From Harmonia axyridis (taxonomy: Eukaryota > Arthropoda > Insecta > Coleoptera > Coccinellidae), in the NCBI RefSeq assembly GCF_914767665.1, contig NC_059501.1, positions 24,714,501 to 24,778,500 of the forward strand: a DNA stretch of 64,000 nt, in the 5' to 3' direction. The notes beneath the pieces were generated by a model, which was not told where the DNA came from, made no database searches, and saw only the letters and a program-made list of their open reading frames with translations. The position numbers and the translations under genes are program-made. Within the stretch, counting starts at the first letter, position 1, and every line of letters starts with the position of its first letter. Positions 1 through 12,299 of this stretch are shown piece by piece.

Positions 1-450
1 TGTTTGGTGGGATAAGCAGAGAATTATCTACAATGAGCTGCTGCCCTAAGGCACAACTGTTAACTCAGAAATATACTGTCAACAATTGGATCGTTTGAAG
101 AAATATTTCACCCAGAAGCGGCCAGCTTTGGCCTAAAGGAGAGGAATTGTGTTCCGTCAGGATAAAGCCAGTCCACACATATCGATAGTGACTCGTTAGT
201 CGTTAGATGCTCCAGGAGCTTGGTTGGGAGGTTCTTATGCATCCACCTTATAGTCCGGACCTGGTAACAAGTGATAACCTTCTGTTCCTGTCCATAGCGA
301 AGTTTCGCTGGTGAAAAAATTACTTTAACAAAGACTTGTGAAAATCGACTGTCTCAATATTTTTGCCAATAGAGACGAGGGCTTCTATGAAAGAGGCATA
401 ATATTACCTTCAAAATGGCATCAAGTTATCGAACAAAACGGTGCATATTT
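1..450 (+). pseudogene. Mariner transposase relic, 3' part only
   Basis: Frame 2 of the first 110 bases reads like the middle of a mariner transposase (a VWWD block, then YNELLP, a stop, and YCQQLDRLK). Further on, in other frames, come a degenerate second-aspartate block (FRQDKASPH in place of HQDNARPH) and a PPYSPDL block. The element is cut by the window edge and carries stops and frameshifts, so it is dead. The same family occurs at 43600-44640, where corresponding words can be aligned along the whole segment. No inverted terminal repeat was identified. Confidence 0.8.
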
Positions 451-599
451 GACCTGAATCGGATAATTCTAACTATGGTAATTAGAACTTTGTTTACCCC
501 TTATATTTTTGATTTTCGGCTTACTGATGAATAATTCGACATCAAAATCGATATCGTCCATAGTACCCGCCGCCACTCATCATTGCAATACGCTAAATC

Positions 600-1400
600 C
601 ATCAGGTTAGGTTCAGGTTTCCAAATTTTATTGATGGGCAAAATCCTTTTGGAGGTTTCACAGTTTTTCTTAAAAAACTCATCTGATCGGCCTGTATTGT
701 CTCAAATATCAATAGCATTATAGTGGAACATGCTCTTTTTGTTACACTAGTTTCAATTATTCTCAATCTGATCTCATTTTCCATCCATCTGTATAATATC
801 TCCTCTAGCTGAGTATGTCTGATGAGGTGAGATAATATATCCAATCGTGTGCATTTTCTGTGATTTCGTAATCCAAAGATAGATTTCCGTTCTTAAAAAA
901 AGCTGTTATATTCTTCACAAAAGTGGATATTTCTGTTTGGATGAATTGTCCTTTCGTATAACCATGTTGATTTTTGGCGAATATTTTGTTTCTCACAAGA
1001 AATATCATGATCTTATTACGGAGAGCCAGCTCCGAACTGTTATAGTATTATGGTGGAATACTGATTGGTCTAAAATTCACAACTCATTTACATTTCCCTT
1101 TTGTCAGGATCAGTCAGAATTGGAGATGATATGACAAATTCTTTAGTACAAACTGTTCTTAGAGATTTCAGAATTTTCCTGAAAATTTGCTCTTTAACGT
1201 TTATTTCTTCAAGATTCAAAAATATTTTCAGTTCTTGCAGAGTACTCGGCTTCAAATAAATTTCCGGGTAAATGCCAAAAGCTCGTCGTGAGGTATCATC
1301 TTTGAACAGCGAAATGACATTAAAGAACGTTGAATGCATGGTTTGAAATAATTTTGAGCACCCATTCTCCAAACCAGCTCTATCATCGTCACAATGTCTG
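600..1400 (-). other. Unrecognised stretch with several short minus-strand ORFs
   Basis: Four short minus-strand frames lie here, the best being 1088-1372 (94 aa, rich in Leu, Lys and Phe). No domain or motif was recognised. The frames are not contiguous and no splice arrangement is obvious. It could be a worn transposon or chance ORFs in AT-rich DNA. The rest of the stretch from 1400 to 2640 holds nothing I can name. Confidence 0.2.
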
Positions 1401-2680
1401 TTATAATTTATTTCTGAGCCTCAAACTATAAGCTTCGACTCACTGATGATGAATCCATCATAAATTTCAATTCTAATCTCCGTGCATTTACAATAACTGA
1501 TGAATAGATGAACCAGATACATGAAATTTTCAGACTAAGTTTGCGGTTGAAAATTTCGTTATTGGTTCTTTTCAAAACTGTAGATCCGCGAAATAAACAT
1601 TTGTGTGTGATGTAGATTCGAAATTTCAAACTTCGTGCATAATTTTATATTGATTTCGTGGAAAGAATCATGCAACATTCAAAATGAATAACGAAAAAAA
1701 TTACATAAACTTTTGTGAACACAAAACTGACGGAGTTGAGTTTGTGATAGGTGTTGATAGAAAATATTAATTTCGAGCTCCGCGCAATATTGCAACATGA
1801 TCACATCAAAAAAAAATTGACAAAGAATTTTGCCATATGAATAATATGAATATTGTTGTGATTAAAATTAAAATTAAAAAGACTAAGAGCCAAATTTTCA
1901 TCACAACCCTATAAAATGTATGTAGAAAATAGAAAAAGCAAAACAAGCTATTTCAGATGCGACGGAAATGTTGAGTCTATATATAGAATAACTGTTTTCA
2001 TGACTCGTATATGGTCTCTTTTTCTCCAGAGTAATTTTATAACTTTTAAATTCTACATTTCTTCTTAGTTCGGAGAGTTTGAGAAGTAACACAAAAGGAT
2101 GAATATATATATTTCAAAATGAGACAAACTGAATAGCTGTGTTCAGTGGTATTCCAATTTTACTTATTTCTATCTACTTTATTTCAAAAATTCTTAACAT
2201 TACGTCTTTATAACCCTCAGTAATTGATGGCGTGAACTGAAGTTAATGGGAATTCATTCACCAATAGATATAAATTTCCAAGAAAGATCATAAATTGCTC
2301 CAGTTATATTAGACATTTTTACTGGATTTCTTCAGTAACTTCTGCTCATACACCTAAAAATTGGACCATTAAACTCACGTGACGCAAATTAATCTCCCAG
2401 AATACTTGAAATACATTTGGGTCGAAATAGGTGGATACGAGAATGACATAGTTTGAGAATGATAAATTCAAATAAACTAAAACTTCAATAACAGTTATTT
2501 CAAGCATTTTATGTACAATTTTGTGTTGACCATGTCATCACAATGATAAAAATAGAAAATTCAAGCATCATGTTGGGCCCTTGAAGAACACAGAATTTTA
2601 AATAGATATCTATATGAGATATTCCATATTGATCACATTTTCTATTTTTATAATTTTGATGTCGCGGTCGACGCGAAGTT

Positions 2681-3374
2681 GTACAGAGTGGGCAAATTTC
2701 GATGTTTTAGCACTACAACTTTCAAACCAGAGGAGATAGACAAAACTGATACCCCATTCTCGTTCTCTTTTTCTGAAAAACTAACAATAGTAGCATTCAT
2801 TTTTGGCCATCGTTTTTTGTTTTCGAGTAATGAGCGGAAATGGAAAATTGGCGATATCGAAAAGGAGGGTCTTTTTAACAGGGTTTTAAGCTCTATTTTC
2901 CTGTGCTCATCAACTGTTGAAACCATAGAAATATAAAAAAAAAGTTTTTGACCATTTTCTATAACTCATATTGATACAAATCATATGATGTTGTATATTT
3001 TTGAAATCAGAAAAAATTAAGCTGTCAAAAAACGACACAAAAATCTAGCGTTTCCATTTGAAATAACATAAATTTAGGTTATAGCTTCGTAATTAAAAAC
3101 CCTATTAAAAATACGAGCACGTCTCTGGATTCTACGTAAAAAAGTGCTTGCTGCATGATGTGTTAATTTCAGAGAATTTCATCAGTATTAGCGGAGATAT
3201 AAATGTTTTTCGATATCGCCATTTTTCCAATTTTCGCTTATAAGTCGAAAACAAAAGACGATGGACAAACATGAATGCTACTGTTAGTTTTTCAGAAAAA
3301 AAAATCAGATTTTGTCTTTTTCATCTGGTTCAAAAGTTGTAGTGCTAAAACATCGAAATTTGCTCACCCTGTAC
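2681..3374. repeat. Foldback (long inverted-repeat) element
   Basis: The segment 2681-2863 (starting GTACAGAGTGGGCAAATTTC) reappears inverted at 3207-3374 (ending GAAATTTGCTCACCCTGTAC). The arms are diverged but colinear, about 170-180 bp each, with a spacer of about 340 bp. The outer ends carry the CAGGGTG-like terminus seen at several other places in the window. This is typical of a non-autonomous foldback or MITE element. The short ORFs on both strands here are by-products of the arms. No target duplication was established. Confidence 0.75.
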
Positions 3375-3779
3375 GTCATCATCATCATTCTCATCTAACA
3401 ACCCATTGTCGGATTAAGCCTCCCTTAGTATTGTCCATCTCTCAATATATTTTTCCTCCAACTTCTTCCAAGTTTCCCGGTTTTGAGCTTGCTGTCCCCA
3501 AAAAAAAAAAAAACTGGGGACAACCCTGTACATAATGCTAAAAATTGTTGTATTCTATTTACTTGCAAAATCTGAACCAGGTCTAATCGTTTGCTAAGAA
3601 AAAGATGTTTATTTTTTTTGTTTTCAATATTCTGCTTAATTTTAAATATGAAATTTAGTAAGCAACACGAATTTAGCACAAAGTTTGACATGACTATTTT
3701 ATTGATATTCTGAACTTGGAGCTGTTATGATGAAAATACTGGTTGGAATAATCATTTCATATCCATCAATTCACCTGCA

Positions 3780-4196
3780 AAACCTCGACTCAAGCGCATT
3801 TATTTATGAGAAATTATTTGATAATTTTTTTCGATACTCTGTCCAAGTTTTCTATGGTTTGAGGTTATGAAACATCAAATCTCCATTTTATTGATTCTAT
3901 GGTCCCGAAAATATCAGGTAAATTTTTTCAATATTATTTTTAAATGTTCTCTGCTTCGAGTGATGTGATCAGCTTAAAATTTTGCACTATAAAAATGATA
4001 AAGATAAAATCGTTATGTCAATTGAGCATCTGAATTCTATAACGTTGGTTTTTTGTTCACGGAAATATGTGTTTCAATTTTTTTCCATTCTCCTAGACAA
4101 TTCATATGATTCTGGTCGGGCTAACAACACAAAATTTTGCACTCAACTTGAAATTATTATTTTTCATATATATCTTGTTTTGTGGGAATAAAGTCA

Positions 4197-4227
<31 letters not shown>
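3780..4227 (-). repeat. Degenerate dispersed repeat copies and an ATT tract
   Basis: Several imperfect copies of the window's dispersed repeat lie here on the minus strand, recognisable by words such as TTTTTCGATA-CT--TC-AGTTTTCT and GATCAGCTTAAAATTTTGCA. The stretch contains an (ATT)n run at 4197-4226 preceded by GGGAATAAAGTCA, which looks like the 3' end of a plus-strand LINE. No coding potential was recognised. Confidence 0.45.
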
Positions 4228-4502
4228 TCCTTTATTTTTTCCAATATTCTTCTTGAATTCTCTTGATTTATCTACAGGCGAAATCTCACCTCTATCGGTT
4301 ATCATATCACAGGAATAAATAGTATTTAGTAATTTCCTTTGATAATTTTTTGAATTTGGTTTTATTGATGTGGTCAGCTTGAAATTAGAAAACAATAGGG
4401 ACAAAGAACAGGCTAATTCACGGAACACTTATATTTTGCCCAATAACCAACTCAATCCTGGCATTCAATTTTTTTGGTTCTTCTATCCATGAATTCTCGT
4501 AT

Positions 4503-4690
4503 ATACAGGGTGAGTCTTTGACTTGTTGAAATTCCATAAAAAATTTTTGGTTAAATCTCGCAAATGGAAGGGAACCGAAGAAAATAATTTTCGGAATATA
4601 TTTTTTTTCGATGTGATGAATCTTTTCCGAACATAAAATTCCGTCAAAGTCTGATCAACTCCATAACGCCCGCTATACTGAGAGAGAAAA
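4503..4690. repeat. Possible end of a CAGGGTG-type non-autonomous element
   Basis: ATACAGGGTGAGTCTTTGAC begins here and matches the terminal word of other elements in the window (17425, 37639, 43133). Only one end is seen; the other boundary could not be placed. From 4700 to 5200 nothing is recognised. Confidence 0.3.
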
Positions 4691-5200
4691 AAAATCGAAT
4701 TGTAATAAATAGTAAAGAAAATGAGTACCTATTCCTTTTGACCTCAGAAATCTTCAGTTGAAATATCAGTCAACGACACGCCTCGTATAGACGACACATT
4801 TTTTTTGCAATCACAATTGATTTGAATGTAAGCGAATTGAATATCTCCATTCAATATCGATTGATCAATTTATTTAGAATTCATGAAAAATAAGGAGTAG
4901 TTTTTAAATGACTATAAAACAAAGAAGCATTAAATATCAGAACACACCATTCTATTTTGAAGAAAGGAATTTATTGATTAAACGGGGTGCTTTATGAACA
5001 ACTATATTTGCTTTCAATGTGAATGCAGAACTATTTGGATAATCTGAATCACTGTTGGAAATAGTCAATTCGTTTTTGTGTTTCTCATAAAAAAAAAATT
5101 CGACTGGTGTAACAACCTCTACACTATATAAAAAATTCAAGCTAATGCATTGAATGCCAATTTCCCTTCGATGCTGTTCGTAGTCCTTTCCTTTTCATAT

Positions 5201-6130
5201 AAAGGGTGTTTTTTTTAGAGCTATAGAACTTTAAATTGCTATAAAAGAACGATGGATTATTCGATTGACATGAATTTTATTCATCCGCAAGATAATCTTG
5301 TGGCATTACATTTTAAATATAATTTCTGGCATATGGATTTAGTCCAATCTGGACGTCCAATTTTCGATGACTTTTTCCAACATTTGTGGCCGTATATCGG
5401 CAATAACACGGCGAATGTTGTCTTCCAAATGGTCAAGGGTTTGTGGCTTATCCGCATAGACCAATGCCTTCAGATAGCCCCACAGAAAGTAGTCAAGCGG
5501 TGTTAAATCACAAGATCTTGGAGGCCAATTCACAGGTCCAAAACGTGAAATTAGGCGGTCACCAGAAGTGTCTTTCAATAAATCGATTGTGGCACGAGCT
5601 GTGTGACATGTTGCGCCGTCTTGTTGGAACCACAGCTCCTGGACATCATGGTTTTTCAATTCAGGAATGAAAAAGTTTAGTAATCATGCCTCTATACCGA
5701 TCACCATTGACTGTAACGTTCTGGCCATTATCGTTTCTGAAGAAGTACGGATCAATGATTCCACCAGCCCATAAAGCGCACCAAACAGTCAGTTTTTCTG
5801 GATGTAACGGTGTTTCGACATACACTTGAGGATTAGCTTCACTCCAAATGCGGCAGTTTTGTTGTTGTTGTTGTCGTAGCCATTCAACCAGAAGTGCGCT
5901 TCATCGCTAAACAAAATAAAATAGACGTAGTGCGCGATACGTACTCCGCACAGAACCATTATTTTCTAAATGAAATTGCACTATTTGCAAGCGTTGTTCA
6001 AGCGTGAGTCTATTCATGATGAATTGCCAAAGCAAACTGAGAATAAATCACTTGACAGCTGTTAAATTGGTTGCCATTTTGTACAGTAATGCCAATTGAA
6101 AGTTATATACCTCGAAAAAAAACATATATT
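5201..6130 (-). mobile_element. DD41D (rosa-type) mariner, internally deleted
   Basis: Imperfect terminal inverted repeats are visible: AGGGTGTTTTTTTTAGAGCT on the left, and a matching T-run with a TATAACTTTCAATTG-like inner part on the right. Minus-strand reading gives an N-terminal start near 6027 (MNRLTLEQRLQIVQFHLE), then an internal deletion, the first aspartate (SDEAHFW), a frameshift, the VWCALWAGGIIDPYF block, a stop, and the C-terminal half. Between the second Asp (QQDGATCH) and third Asp (TPLDYF) lie 41 residues, which identifies the DD41D group. Stops and shifts make it inactive. Confidence 0.85.
5339..5659 (-). pseudogene. C-terminal half of DD41D transposase
   Basis: This 106-codon open segment carries the catalytic second and third aspartates of a mariner transposase (FQQDGATCHTARA and WPPRSCDLTPLDYFLWGY) and the C-terminal helix region. 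An in-frame stop just upstream and a frameshift before the first aspartate mean that no full protein can be made. Confidence 0.85.
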
Positions 6131-6139
6131 AAGTGACCC

Positions 6140-8640
6140 TGGTTATTTGAGTGCGATAACGAAGAAACCATTTGAATCGTTCGAGGAGAAATATTCCAAT
6201 TCCTAAAAATCTTTACGGAAATTTTACAGTTTTGTAGACATCACGAGGATAGAAGGAATTCATAAACTTTTGTGTTATTTGAGTAGAATTGGTAGAGTTT
6301 TTGTCATACTGCGCATTCGCCATTTTGTATCACGGTGCAGATAATTTTTAGGCCATAACAAAGCAATCTGGAAATATAACTCCTTTTTTCATAGAATGAA
6401 GCTTGTTATTATTGAGTCATTCGTTATCATCATGAAAGCTCTCAATGCTCTCTAGTTCTTCTTCGAAATATCAGAAACCTTGAAAATATTCTGTGGTTAC
6501 AGTGCAGGAGCACCCACAGCGAATAAAAAAACCTTGAGCTGTGCTCTCAAATGTGACATGAACATGAAAAAAATACTATAAATGAGTTTTATTTTATGAA
6601 TGTAGACTCCTGCTTCATAACTAAGATTCCGGATATCTCTGATATATATCAGAGAAATCCAGCGTCGAGTTAAAATCCACAAAACAGAACCTCTGAAGGT
6701 ACTAACCATAGTGGTAAGCGAAACGTCAGGTGGAAATCCAATCTCCTCATAAAAGCCCAGGACTTTTCTTATTCAGTCAAAGATTTCGAAAATAACAGAC
6801 TTCATTCCATACAAAAATAAAGATTACACATAAAACAATTGTTTTCCTTGTCCCTAACAAACTCTAACTTCTGACCATCTATCAGCTTCCTTGGGTTCAA
6901 GATAAGAAGCATTGAACATGTTAATATTATCAAACAAAAGAACCGCAAATTATCATTTTTGAACACTGAACCCTATCAATGTAACACGAAATATATAATA
7001 TGTTTCAAATATTTTATTTCGTCTTCGTGGTGATTTATTTCATCTTCAAGGTGAGACCTTTCTCCACTTATGCCCTTTCTCCCAAAAAAAAAACTAATCG
7101 TCCTATAATTTTCAGGAATCTAGTACTCAATGCAATCTTTTTGTCACCTTTCTTCGACTAAAAGGGTTGTGGTAAATTCTTGAAAATCTTAAAGTCGACG
7201 TGAGCCATATCTGTGTTATATGGTTGGAAAACATCAAATCAGGAATGATGCATAATCCATAACTTTTTTCTCCATGTCTTTATGATAATGAATATTCAGC
7301 GCTTCCACATACAAAGTATTATTTGCACTTTGGGAATTCTTTTCAAATTAACACATCCCGGTTTTCTTATGGGAAATAAATTTGAGTTGTAATAAAGAAG
7401 ATTTGATATGATTTCAACCTCAAGAACTCTTAACTTAATAATGGAATTAATTAAAAAATGATGTGTTTACGTGAGTGTTCATTTTCGAAACGAAATATTT
7501 TACTGATTCTTTGAAATATAAACCAATTTTGAAAGTATTAAATAAATTGTTCTTCAGAAAACTCATCCTTTCAACATTCTATGAGGTATAAAATTAAAAT
7601 TATCTTATTGTCATCATTTATATTAGTTTTCATTTAAATTTAATGTTTTATATCATGAAAATATTATCTTGGTTTAGCGTCAAACATCCACTAAGCTATC
7701 GATTATTTTAAGTATGATACAATGTCTCTGAAAAGATGTCAGTTCATCATGATATTTAACAATATCTTAGACATTCCTTTATAGTCATATTTACAATCTA
7801 GATATATAATATATTGAATGGATACATGAACAAGAAAATTGTTACTTATCCCAGAATTTTTCTGTGTTTTCAAGATATATTTCGATAATTAGCAATAATA
7901 TCAATCAGTTTATAATGAAAAAAAGTAATCACTCTAAATGCTTATAGAATTCAGAGGTAGTGAAATTAAAACCTATATATCTTAGAATATTCCAAAGTCG
8001 ACAGTTCGATTTGTTTATTCGTCTATAATTCAATTCGTCTATAATTTAATTCTAGAATTCTAATTTTTTTTACTTATTTGATCTAAATTCGAAAAAGTAG
8101 AGATTATTTACAAAAAAAAAAACTATCATTGACATGAAGAAATACTCTCGACACTTGTTTACAATATACCATGTAACCACTTGTCAAAATGAGCAATTCC
8201 TTAACCCCTTAACAATCAACTGACTTGAAAACAATTATAAAACTCTCCACTAAATGATGGCCAATATTGAATTTGCTATTAAATGAAAAGCTTGAATTCT
8301 TTCTTTCTTTCTCAGCTCAAATGAATTCATTCAAAAGTGATCATTCAAAATGATTTTGGGTTATTGAAGTATATCCCATTGCTTCTAGTTCTTATACTAA
8401 CATTATTAAGCTCAACAAATGTTGATTTTTTTCAATAATAAAAAGTACATTTATCCCCTTCTAGAGTCTTCAAAATAAATATATACTCACATCATTCCCC
8501 ATTCAAAGATAACATAAATATTTTCCAAGACGAAGAATTAATCAGAAATAAAAACAACAAATTACTGAATATATTAAAAGATCCTCACCAGACACATTCA
8601 ATCCTTTTTCACCAGTATTTTCAACACTGAATTTCCACCA
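6140..8640. other. AT-rich intergenic DNA, nothing recognised
   Basis: No ORF with a recognisable domain, no clear inverted repeat and no RNA gene was seen. The only longer frame (6497-6709, minus strand, 70 aa) has no motif. The stretch is dominated by A/T runs. Confidence 0.5.
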
Positions 8641-8649
8641 AAACGATAA

Positions 8650-8830
8650 GAGAAAGAAAACCGCGTCGAAAGACAAGTTTCACCCTACGATCAGGTCAAA
8701 GTGTGCTGAGGGTCCTACGCTAGAGCGTCGCAACGTCGAGGACGCGCATGAGGACTTGCGCTCGCTGTGGTGGCGATGCCTTGAACTAAGGACCAACTAG
8801 GGGTTGTAACCGATTAATGAGTGTACAGGG
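8650..8830. other. GC-rich island in AT-rich DNA
   Basis: A 150-180 bp block stands out from its surroundings by high GC and many CG dinucleotides (GCGTCGCAACGTCGAGGACG and similar). It has no long ORF. It could be the promoter or 5' exon of an unseen gene, or an end of an old transposon. The sequence alone does not decide. Confidence 0.35.
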
Positions 8831-9213
8831 GGATAAATTATTTAGGAGGATCGACTCATTTGTATAACTAACTTGCATGAAAAAAGTGTATGCACCAAAT
8901 ACGTTCTGAAAGGAGAATTGAGAATAATGGCAGTTTACAGCAAGACGAGGTTTTCGTACTCATTTCGCATTGAGTTCGAAATTCTGCATTTGGTTTGATG
9001 AAATATTTCATTAATATGGAATGTCGGCGAGTTTTCTTATTTAACTTTTTCCGGACCTTCGAGGGCTACTATTTATGTATTGAGAATTGGCAACACTCAT
9101 ATTGCGAGGTGAAATCTGATATTGACGTCGTGAAATTTGACATTTTTTCTGTTGTAAGTACTCATAACGTTTTGACGTACGAGCCCAATTTTTGTTGTTT
9201 ACAGTGAATTGAA

Positions 9214-9810
9214 ATGTTGTCATAAAAACTGCATGAGTTCATTTTCATTTGACCGAATGAACTGTTACATTAGTTGTCAAACTAATTCAGAATGGAATTT
9301 CCATAGATTCGAACTGTGTAAGATGCACAGAAACTATGCATCTATGAACAGAACAATTATCGCAGTGCTGTTTCGCTTCCTACAATACAATTATCGTAAG
9401 TTATTACACAAGTGCATCAAAATAACCGATAATTTTGCATGACAGCGTTTGTCATAAAAACTGCATGAGTTCATTTTCACCTCCACCTTCGGTGTCGGGC
9501 TCTTTCTCCAAAAATGAAAATGACCGAATGCAGTTTTTCAAAGGAAACACGCTGGAATGCGAAATTATCCGGTCATTTTGATGCACGAGTGTAATTTGGG
9601 GGAATATTTCCCGAATAAACTGTTACATTACATGTCAAACTGATTTAGAATGGAATTGTCATAGATTCGAACTGTGTAAGATGCATAGAAACTATGCATC
9701 TATAAACATAACAATTGTCGCAGGGCTGTTACGCTTCCTACAATGCAATTATCGCTGTAATTTTCGATATTTGTTCTCCATATACATAGAATTTTTGACA
9801 GGAGGGAAAT
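9214..9810 (+). repeat. Two partial copies of a palindromic repeat
   Basis: Two tandem partial copies (about 9214-9400 and 9375-9810) share the words TGTCATAAAAACTGCATGAG, CATAGATTCGAACTGTGTAA and GCTTCCTACAATGCAATTAT with the fuller copy at 30797-31250. The first copy lacks the hairpin core. The second keeps the right arm of the hairpin and the loop, but the loop is inverted relative to the 31-kb copy. Only the ends near GACAGGAGGGAAATATTC agree as a boundary. Probably a non-autonomous mobile repeat. Confidence 0.75.
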
Positions 9811-9814
9811 ATTC

Positions 9815-10690
9815 AACTAAATTCAACTTTTGACGCGAAGCACCATTTAGAGCCACTGTATATCGCTAGTGCACTGAATTAAAACGTGGACGTAATTCGC
9901 TCACAGACGAAGTTAAAGAAGGTCGTTCAAAATTAGTCGTTGTGCCGGAAAATCTTGAAGCTATGCGAAAACTAATTGGAGAAGATTGTCATGTGACAGA
10001 TCAGGAAATCAAGAGATGTTCAAACATTAGTATGACTAGCATACATAAGATTTTGCACGAACATTAGTGTGTTCGGTAGCTCTGTGTAAGTTGGATTCCA
10101 CATTTGTTGAATGATACTCAAAAAATTACTAGAGTCAATTGGTGTCGTGAAATACAAATACAAAGCCGTATACAACATGGTAGGCAAAGCCAAAAAAAGT
10201 TGTTCGTTCTCGAAGCGTTAAGAATCAAATGGTAGCGTCTTTCTTCACGAAAACTGGTCCTGTGGCAATTGAGGTTCTTGAAAATCAAAGGACCGTTAAT
10301 ACAGAGTGGTATAAAACCATTTGTTCGCCTGAAGTTTTCGGTAAATTGAGAGAAACAAACCCAAAATGACGAATCTTGCATCATGACAATTCAAGCTCAC
10401 ACACATTAAATGCAACGAATGAGTATTTGGACACACAAAAAAAAATAGATTTAATGTGTCATTCGCCTTACAGCCCCGAGTTGGTACCGAATGACTTCTT
10501 CCTCTCCCAAGAAGTTAAAAAAAACTTCGTGGACAACGATTTTCATTGTCCGAAGATGCGGTTGAGGCCTTCAAAACATATATTTTAGAACTTCCATTTT
10601 CTGAATGGATAAAATATTTCGAATGATGGTTCAATCGCATGCAAGAGTATATAGATCTTAGAAGCGATTAGTTTGGAAAGTAATAAATAT
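9815..10690 (+). pseudogene. Mariner transposase relic (DD34D type)
   Basis: Successive frames encode a helix-turn-helix linker (GRNSLTDEVKEGRSKLVVVP), the stretch ending in TSIHKILHEH, an EWYKT block, the second aspartate (HHDNSSSHT), SPYSPELVPNDFF with the third aspartate, and a C-terminal EAFKTYILELPFSEWIKYFE. The third-Asp spacing is 35 because of one extra Lys in an A-run; the family normally has 34. Several frameshifts and stops make it inactive. The first-aspartate region is missing. Confidence 0.85.
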
Positions 10691-10699
10691 ATTTTTCAT

Positions 10700-11150
10700 C
10701 AAAAGCGCTAGTTCATTTTTTGTATTCTCAATACATTAATAGTAACTCTCGCATCTCAAGAGGTAATTTATGTTCAGTGGATTCGATTAAAAATTCGAGA
10801 AAAGCTCGTCTTGCCGTCAGAAGTTTGTGTGCGCTCGTTTTTTTCAAGTCATTCTTATCGGTTAGAGTATCTAGATAGGAAGTTCTGATAATACGACAAC
10901 CTTAAAATTCGGCATTCGAGTGGTTTACATAAAGAATCTAGTCGGATTTCTAGTTAAAAAAGCATTGAGTATTTTTTCGATATTCTTCTTGAATTCTCTT
11001 TGGGTCTGGTTACGCGATCCACGTAAAATTTCGCACGATGCTTGATATGGTTATTTTACATCTGAATAAAAAAGTTATTTCGAATTCGTACGACTGATTT
11101 GTTGTTCGAAATGTTTGCTCCGTTATTTACAGAAATTATGAATATTTATC
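10700..11150. other. Spacer with one dispersed-repeat copy
   Basis: A minus-strand copy of the degenerate dispersed repeat is seen at about 10975-11065 (TTTTTCGATATTCTTCTTGA followed by AAAATTTCGCACGATGCTTG). Nothing else is recognised. Confidence 0.45.
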
Positions 11151-11179
11151 ATTCAATTTTTGCTCCTTCTTCCTCTTCA

Positions 11180-12290
11180 CAATGGGCCTGTCCTGTTTTA
11201 TCTGTCTTCTTCCTGTCATTCTTATATCTCTTGTGATATCGAGCTCCAGTTTTCTTTTCATCTCTTCGGTGGGGGTGTACGTGTATTTGGGATCTGTATT
11301 TCCGCCGATTTGGTCAGTCTTTCTGCTGACATCCCCTCTACATGATCTCTACATAACCTCCTGTGTGCTCTGATCCATCTGACCACATCTTGCATCACCA
11401 GTTCCTTCCTTATGTCCGCACTCCTCACATGATCTCTGAGTGATCTCCTTTGATATATCTTGAAATCCTCATTCTTTTGTTCTTGTCATTCTCTTGGTTA
11501 TAGATGTTTCAGACTTTGTTTCGCCGGCGTCGTTGACCACTGGTTTTACACACGCTTTATATATGCTATTTTTCGCTTTATGGCTGGTTCTGTTATCAGA
11601 CAGGCTCCGACCATTGCGGCTTTGTGAGCTTGTATTTCTTCTGCAACGCATCATTTACTGGAATTTGTTACTCCTAGGAAGTTAAATCTTGGCATCTGTT
11701 TTATTATTTCGTTGTTGATTACTATCTTCATCGGACAGGCATCTTGGCAATGACCATGTTCTTTGATTTCTCACACCTGATACTCTTCTGCGCCCATTTT
11801 GGACTCATACACTAGGTGTTGTAGGTGGTCTTCGTTTCTGTTGGCAGAGCAGCGCCATCTGCATAGCACATAATCTTCAGAGATCGATATCCCATCTTAT
11901 AGTCTTCTCTGATCTTTCTGACTCTCTCAATCATTCGATACATTATGAGATTGAACAGCTAAATCCCTTTCTTATGCCGGTGGAAATTTGAAACTCAGAT
12001 AATCCACCGGTTTTACCGTTGTAGTGTTATCGATATTAATATTTTCCATTATTTTTAATTTTTTTTCTATGTTCGGACATTGAAGGAAAAATTATCGCAG
12101 AGTCTTACTCGGTCAAAAGCTTTCGTTTGGTCGAGGAAGCACGTGAACATGGGTTTATTGTATTCAATTGATTTCTCTATCAACTGCTTCAGTATGAAAA
12201 TTGCGTCCGCTGTAGACCTATTACGTCTGAATCCCTGTTGTTCTTCGGAGATGTTCACTTGATTGGAGTTCTTTTTAGCCAGTATCTTAT
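11180..12290 (-). pseudogene. Non-LTR retrotransposon relic (reverse transcriptase and C-terminus)
   Basis: Minus-strand frames, read from high to low coordinate, give an RT block (QQGFRRNRSTADAIFILKQL, then CFLDQTKAFDRV), a palm block with a worn active site (IMCYADGAAL where YADDA is normal), a thumb-like KNSIYKACVKPVVNDAGET segment, and a C-terminal Arg-rich domain ending near 11180. Stops and frameshifts are frequent. The C-terminal domain is the type also found at 16910-17420. Clade (RTE-like or Jockey-like) is not settled. Confidence 0.8.
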
Positions 12291-12299
12291 CATACTTAT

